DNA of 64,000 nt from Sulfuricella sp. (GTDB lineage: Bacteria; Pseudomonadota; Gammaproteobacteria; Burkholderiales; Sulfuricellaceae), in assembly GCA_023266195.1 (NCBI GenBank), contig JAHFRP010000003.1:62001-126000 (forward strand). Direction: 5' to 3'. Of this stretch, positions 60,301-64,000 are shown piece by piece. The notes under the pieces are model-generated. The model was not told the DNA's origin and did not search any database. It saw nothing but the letters and a program-made list of their open reading frames with translations. Within the stretch, counting starts at the first letter, position 1; each line of letters opens with the position of its first letter. Made by a program: the position numbers and the translations under genes.

Positions 60301-60830
60301 CAGGTGAATGGCTGAATTATTCCGATTTGCCGGTGCTTCCCCAAGCGTTACGGAACCGCGGAGGGCGCAGAGGACGCGGAGGGGCTCAGGGGATTTGCCA
60401 TTTGCGCACTTGCCCCGTAGGGCATTCGGCGTAATCCCCTATCCCTCTTGTTTTTCTCCCCCCGCGTCCTCTGCGCCCTCCGCGGTAAGTCGTCTTGGCT
60501 TTTCGATTCCGGCCTAACGGTCATGGCGAATCGCCACCCAAATCATGAAACGGCGATTCGCCATGGCCGTCCCCCTCCCCCTCCCCCTAACCCGCTCCCG
60601 CAAGCACCCGCGAGGAGTATCCCCGCCGGGTTCCCGCTGCTACGCAGCGACCACGGCGAGACGGGCGAGGGGGACGAGGTCTCGCTTCGCGAGTTTCACG
60701 CTCTCAAAGAAACACCATTCAACCCATTGATTTTGTAGAGTGCGCCATGCGCACCATAGCCGTGAATCGGTGCGCACGGCGCACACAGTGGTTCTTCGGC
60801 ACGATTTGCGGCACAGGGCCGATTATTTCG
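60301..60830. repeat. Repeat-filled 530-bp gap between polA element and PEP-CTERM gene
   Basis: No gene is supported. 60355–60379 and 60462–60486 are a perfect 25-bp inverted repeat beginning ACCGCGGAGGGCGCAGAGG. 60525–60694 carry the composite GGTCATGGCG / CCCTCTCCC / CTCGCTTCGCGAG repeat also seen at 27180. 60740–60800 is a short GTGCGCA-type imperfect palindrome. Confidence 0.75.
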
Positions 60831-61679
60831 CTAACCCAGCCGCCCGTTGCGGCGGCGATAGCCGAGCAGAATCAGGCCGACGCCGGCCAGCGCCAGGCTG
60901 GATGGCTCCGGTACGCCGGGCGGATCGATCCTCAGGTTGTCGATGCCGATCATCACTGGCCAATCGACGAACTCCAATTTCGTCACGCCATTGGGGAACA
61001 GCCAGGCAGTGCTTGTGCCCAGGTATTGCGGGGCGTACTCGTTATGATTCCAGCCGCTGTTGGGCGAATGCGGGTAAGTGCCCGACTGGCCCGGCACAAT
61101 GCCCAGGGTATTGAACTTAACCACGCCATCGGCGATGAAGCTGAAGTCCGGCCAGGTCGAACTGCTCGGCTGGCAGCCAGTGCCTTGCCTGGGGCAGGTG
61201 CCGTCGGGAAAAATTTCGTAGTCGAAGGAAGCCGAATAAATCGGCACCGCGAACGTCATGGTGATCCGGTCGGTGCCGCTGTTGGTCAGAAAGGTGTCTA
61301 ACCCGCTGTGATGCACCCCGCCATCGCCGGTACCCAGGGTTTCCGACGTGACGGTGTGATACGACACCGGTCCCACCACGTGGTTGTCGCCATTGTAAGT
61401 CTGCTGCGCCAGGGCGCCGGTGACGGTCACGTTGCCGGCGGGGAAGAGGTTTCGCATATAGCCTTGTACGGCGGCATCGCTCGCCTGGTCCGCCAGCGAG
61501 TTGAAGTCGAACGTAATCGTGCCCGCACCGGCCGGCGCCGCAACCAGCCCGAGGAAAGCCGTGGCGACCGCAGCTCCGGCTTTGACCCTCGCCCTTCGCC
61601 GCGGCGCCCTGCCCATATGCCCCTGCAACCAACACCCCGAGCCGGAAAGCAGCGAACCCAAAATTCCGAGTGTGTCCAT
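60831..61679 (-). CDS. PEP-CTERM sorted exported protein
   Basis: 282 residues from ATG 61679, chosen for the strong GGGAGGGG upstream; ATG 61616 is an alternative. A long N-terminal leader has its hydrophobic core only at about residues 35–52 (GAAVATAFLGLVAAPAGA). The C-terminus is the PEP-CTERM signal: VPEPSSLALAGVGLILLGYRR, that is VPEP, helix and basic tail, recognised by an exosortase. Between lies a beta-rich domain with no known catalytic motif. No exosortase (epsH/xrtA) gene is in the window. Probably surface or biofilm matrix associated. Confidence 0.85.
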   Translation of the reverse strand: MDTLGILGSLLSGSGCWLQGHMGRAPRRRARVKAGAAVATAFLGLVAAPAGAGTITFDFNSLADQASDAAVQGYMRNLFPAGNVTVTGALAQQTYNGDNHVVGPVSYHTVTSETLGTGDGGVHHSGLDTFLTNSGTDRITMTFAVPIYSASFDYEIFPDGTCPRQGTGCQPSSSTWPDFSFIADGVVKFNTLGIVPGQSGTYPHSPNSGWNHNEYAPQYLGTSTAWLFPNGVTKLEFVDWPVMIGIDNLRIDPPGVPEPSSLALAGVGLILLGYRRRNGRLG

Positions 61680-61962
61680 GATCCCCTCCCTTTTTGAATA
61701 TTGTTTCGGTTGTCAGGTACTGAACAGGGGAGCAACGGCCATGCCAGAAAAATAATCAATATATATAACAATGCAGTGCATGAAACGGCGAACGGCTGGC
61801 CGGACTTGATGTAAAATTTTTCGACAGATTTTCCGATTCGCTCCTTCGTGCTTGCGGACACGACACGGCCCCGGCGAGCCACGTCCGGTTTCTCGACGCC
61901 AGCCGCTTTGCGCGCGCCGGGATTGGGTTTACAATTACGCCCTTCCGCTCAAAAAATAAGCA
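61680..61962. other. Divergent intergenic region (283 bp)
   Basis: AT-rich stretch (61745–61775, ATAATCAATATATATAACAA) near the PEP-CTERM start, likely promoter for that gene, and 60 bp before dusB. No further feature supported. Confidence 0.4.
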
Positions 61963-62961
61963 ATGCGCATCGGCCCCTATTCGCTCAACAGCAATCTGGT
62001 CGTCGCCCCCATGGCGGGGGTGACCGATCGGCCGTTCCGCAAGCTTTGCCGCGCGTTCGGCGCGGGGCTGGCGGTTTCGGAGATGGTGGCGTCCAATTCC
62101 CTGCTCTACGGCAGCGAGAAGACCAAGCGCCGCGCCAACAACGAAGGGGAAGCGGAACCGGTGTCGGTGCAGATCGTCGGCGCCGACCCCGCCATGCTGG
62201 CACAGGCGGCGCAGTACAACGCCGACCGCGGCGCCCAGATCATCGACATCAACATGGGCTGCCCGGCGAAGAAAATCTGCAACGTGATGGCCGGCTCCGC
62301 GCTGCTGCAGAACGAGGCGCTGGTGGCGCGCATCCTGGAAGCGGTGGTGACGGCGGTGGACGTGCCGGTCACCCTGAAGATCCGCACCGGCTGGGACAAG
62401 AACAACCGCAATGCGCTCAACGTGGCGCGCATCGCCGAGGCGTCGGGCGTCCAGGCGCTTGCCATCCATGGCCGCACCCGCGCCTGCGGCTACAGCGGCG
62501 ACGCCGAATACGACACCATCGCCGCGGTCAAGGCCGAAGTCGGCATCCCGGTAATCGCCAACGGCGACATCACCTCGCCGCAGAAGGCCAGGCAGGTGCT
62601 CGATTACACCAGGGCCGACGCGGTCATGATCGGCCGCGCCGCACAGGGCCGGCCGTGGATTTTCCGCGAGATCGCCCACTACCTGAAAACCGGCGAGGCC
62701 CTGCCGGCGCCGGCGGCGGTCGAGATTCGCGCGCTGCTGCTCGACCACCTGAACGACCTTTACGCCTTCTACGGCGAAGGCACCGGCGTGCGCATGGCGC
62801 GCAAGCACATCGCCTGGTACACCCGAGGCCAGGCCGATTCCGCCGTGTTCCGCCACGCCATGAACCAGCTGCAAACCCCGCGCGAGCAGATCGACGCCGT
62901 CGAGCGCTTCTTCGCCGGATCGACCGGTGCTATTGATATGGAAAACGAGATGGCAGCATGA
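61963..62961 (+). CDS. dusB: tRNA-dihydrouridine synthase DusB
   Basis: 332 residues. FMN enzyme that reduces uridine in tRNA: VVAPMAGVTDRPFRKLC, QIVGADPAMLAQAA, IIDINMGCPAKKI with catalytic Cys, ALAIHGRTR, VIANGDITSP, MIGRAAQGRPWIF. It is the upstream partner of fis in proteobacteria; the fis start overlaps its end. Confidence 0.97.
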   Translation: MRIGPYSLNSNLVVAPMAGVTDRPFRKLCRAFGAGLAVSEMVASNSLLYGSEKTKRRANNEGEAEPVSVQIVGADPAMLAQAAQYNADRGAQIIDINMGCPAKKICNVMAGSALLQNEALVARILEAVVTAVDVPVTLKIRTGWDKNNRNALNVARIAEASGVQALAIHGRTRACGYSGDAEYDTIAAVKAEVGIPVIANGDITSPQKARQVLDYTRADAVMIGRAAQGRPWIFREIAHYLKTGEALPAPAAVEIRALLLDHLNDLYAFYGEGTGVRMARKHIAWYTRGQADSAVFRHAMNQLQTPREQIDAVERFFAGSTGAIDMENEMAA

Positions 62962-63194
62962 TCAACGAAAACGAAATCTCCGCCTGCGTGCGCAATGCCT
63001 TGGGCGAATACTTCAAGGATCTCGACGGCGAAAAACCCTGCGCGATCTACGACATGGTGGTGGGCTGCGTGGAAAAGCCGCTGCTGCAGGTGATCCTCGA
63101 CCACGCCCATGGCAACCAGACCCGCGCCGCGGAAATTCTCGGCCTGAACCGCAACACCCTGCGCAAGAAAATGCAGATTCACGGCATCAAATAA
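62958..63194 (+). CDS. fis: DNA-binding protein Fis
   Basis: 78 residues, a short Fis: CVEKPLLQVILDHAHGNQTR and AAEILGLNRNTLRKKMQIHG form the conserved dimer and helix–turn–helix. Nucleoid protein and rRNA/recombination regulator. Coupled to dusB by an ATGA overlap, the classic dusB–fis operon. Confidence 0.97.
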   Translation: MINENEISACVRNALGEYFKDLDGEKPCAIYDMVVGCVEKPLLQVILDHAHGNQTRAAEILGLNRNTLRKKMQIHGIK

Positions 63195-63202
63195 TGATCG
63201 AG

Positions 63203-63299
63203 TGAGGGGTGAAGAGTCGGGAGTGAGGAGTAAGATAAAAAGCGATACCGCATAGATTTTACTCCTCACTCCTGACTCCCAACTCCTTGCTTCTCACTG
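63203..63299. repeat. GAGGAGTGAG-type palindromic repeat between fis and purH
   Basis: GTGAGGGGTGAAGAGTCGGG with GGAGTAAG on one side and ACTCCTCACTCCTGACTCCC on the other, enclosing about 35 bp. Nearest in sequence to the copy at 57266. Confidence 0.8.
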
Positions 63300-63314
63300 A
63301 ATCCAGGAAAAAAA

Positions 63315-64000
63315 ATGACCAAAATCCAACGTGCGCTGATCAGCGTTTCCGATAAATCCGGCGTCCTCGAATTCGCCCAGACCCTGCGCGAATTCGGCGT
63401 CGAAATCCTTTCCACCGGCGGCACCGCCAAGATGCTTGCCGACGCCGGCGTGACGGTGACGGAAGTGGGCGATTACACCGGCTTCCCGGAAATGCTCGAC
63501 GGCCGGGTCAAGACCCTGCACCCCAAGGTCCACGGCGGTATCCTGTTCCGGCGCGATTTGCCGGCGCACGTGGCGGCGGCGGCGGAAGCCGGCATCCCGC
63601 CGATCGACCTGGTGGTGGTCAACCTCTATCCGTTCCGCGCCACCGTCGCCAAGCCGGATTGCTCGCTGGAAGACGCGATCGAGAACATCGACATCGGCGG
63701 GCCGACCATGGTGCGCGCCGCCGCCAAGAACCACCGCGACGTCGCGGTGGTGACCGACCCCGCCGACTACGCCGCGCTGGCCGCCGAAATGAAGGCCAAT
63801 GAGGGCGCCCTCTGCAGCGCGACCAAGTTCGGCCTGGCGGTGAAGGCGTTCTCCCACACCGCCGAGTACGACGGCGCGATCAGCAACTACCTCACGGCGA
63901 TCGGCCCGGACGGCGCCAAACAGGCCTTCCCCGACCGGCTCAACTTCCAGTTCGCCAAGGCGCAGGGTATGCGCTACGGCGAGAACCCGCACCAGCAGGG
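63315..64000 (+). CDS. purH: Bifunctional purine synthesis protein PurH (partial)
   Basis: From ATG 63315 (AGGA before it) to the window edge, 228 residues of the N-terminal IMP cyclohydrolase domain: [80 protein letters not shown]. The AICAR transformylase domain lies beyond base 64000. Final steps of purine synthesis. Confidence 0.97.
   Translation, partial: MTKIQRALISVSDKSGVLEFAQTLREFGVEILSTGGTAKMLADAGVTVTEVGDYTGFPEMLDGRVKTLHPKVHGGILFRRDLPAHVAAAAEAGIPPIDLVVVNLYPFRATVAKPDCSLEDAIENIDIGGPTMVRAAAKNHRDVAVVTDPADYAALAAEMKANEGALCSATKFGLAVKAFSHTAEYDGAISNYLTAIGPDGAKQAFPDRLNFQFAKAQGMRYGENPHQQ

Noticed and set aside
60747-61301. Plus-strand frame opposite the PEP-CTERM gene
   Set aside because: No ribosome site or domain; the minus strand has a signal, a PEP-CTERM tail and GGGAGGGG before its start.

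Overview
The window is 64 kb of GC-rich bacterial chromosome with dense, mostly operonic genes. It looks like a betaproteobacterium (Nitrosomonadales/Rhodocyclales-like): the gene pairings (thrB–DUF2782–LOG–polA, dusB–fis–purH, leuS–lptE–holA) and protein sequences fit that class. It carries nitrous-oxide respiration, menaquinone synthesis and a phosphoribulokinase (Calvin cycle), so a facultatively autotrophic denitrifier is the best guess. I cannot fix the genus from the sequence alone.

Region 1 (1–15.4 kb, all minus strand) is a respiratory supercluster. In transcription order it runs menB–menA–tlpA-like–menC, then a clade II nos cluster (nosZ, two c-type cytochromes, nosB-like, nosD, nosG, nosH, nosF, nosL, nosY), then ubiE/menG and menE, which is cut by the window edge. 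Menaquinone genes therefore flank both sides of a Nos system whose predicted electron entry, the Fe-S proteins NosG and NosH, is thought to take electrons from menaquinol. FNR-type boxes precede nosZ and each of the two cytochrome genes. nosZ ends in a strong terminator, so these three genes are probably expressed as separate anaerobic units.

Region 2 (15.4–21.3 kb, plus strand) continues the nitrogen-oxide theme. It holds a chemoreceptor with a second, stand-alone NosL-family protein behind it, a soluble NarX-like GAF kinase with four cysteines and its NarL-like regulator, and CysG (siroheme, which is also the heme d1 precursor). Region 3 (21.4–25.4 kb) is an accessory operon: a membrane AraC regulator, a small membrane protein, an SDR, a DUF2269 protein and a DUF4166-like protein. 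The last frame has lost its natural end and reads antisense across dsbB.

Region 4 (25.5–49.5 kb) is mainly housekeeping: pyrimidine nucleotidase, argB, hsp20, an alpha-2-macroglobulin/PbpC pair, an ABC-F protein, a split PAS plus CZB chemoreceptor, an MFS carrier, holA–lptE–leuS, prkB, a moaD-like gene and uvrD. Region 5 (49.5–54.0 kb) is an unstable island directly behind uvrD. It has three toxin–antitoxin modules, an unknown low-GC gene, two almost identical thioesterase genes, and two extra copies of the 3' end of uvrD. This is the most unusual part of the window. Region 6 (54.3–64 kb) holds a BPSS1780-type membrane protein, thrB, DUF2782, LOG, polA, a PEP-CTERM protein, dusB, fis and purH, which is cut by the right edge.

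Several families of short dispersed palindromic repeats run through the window: REP/REPIN-like pairs with GTAG, GTGG or GGAG heads; a GAGGAGTGAG-type repeat; a CCCTCTCCC-type repeat; and a 201-bp element with terminal inverted repeats sitting on the polA stop codon. Two CCCTCTCCC-type copies lie in frame inside leuS, and one GAGGAGTGAG-type copy encodes the first residues of MenA. No tRNA, rRNA, CRISPR array or complete insertion sequence was seen.
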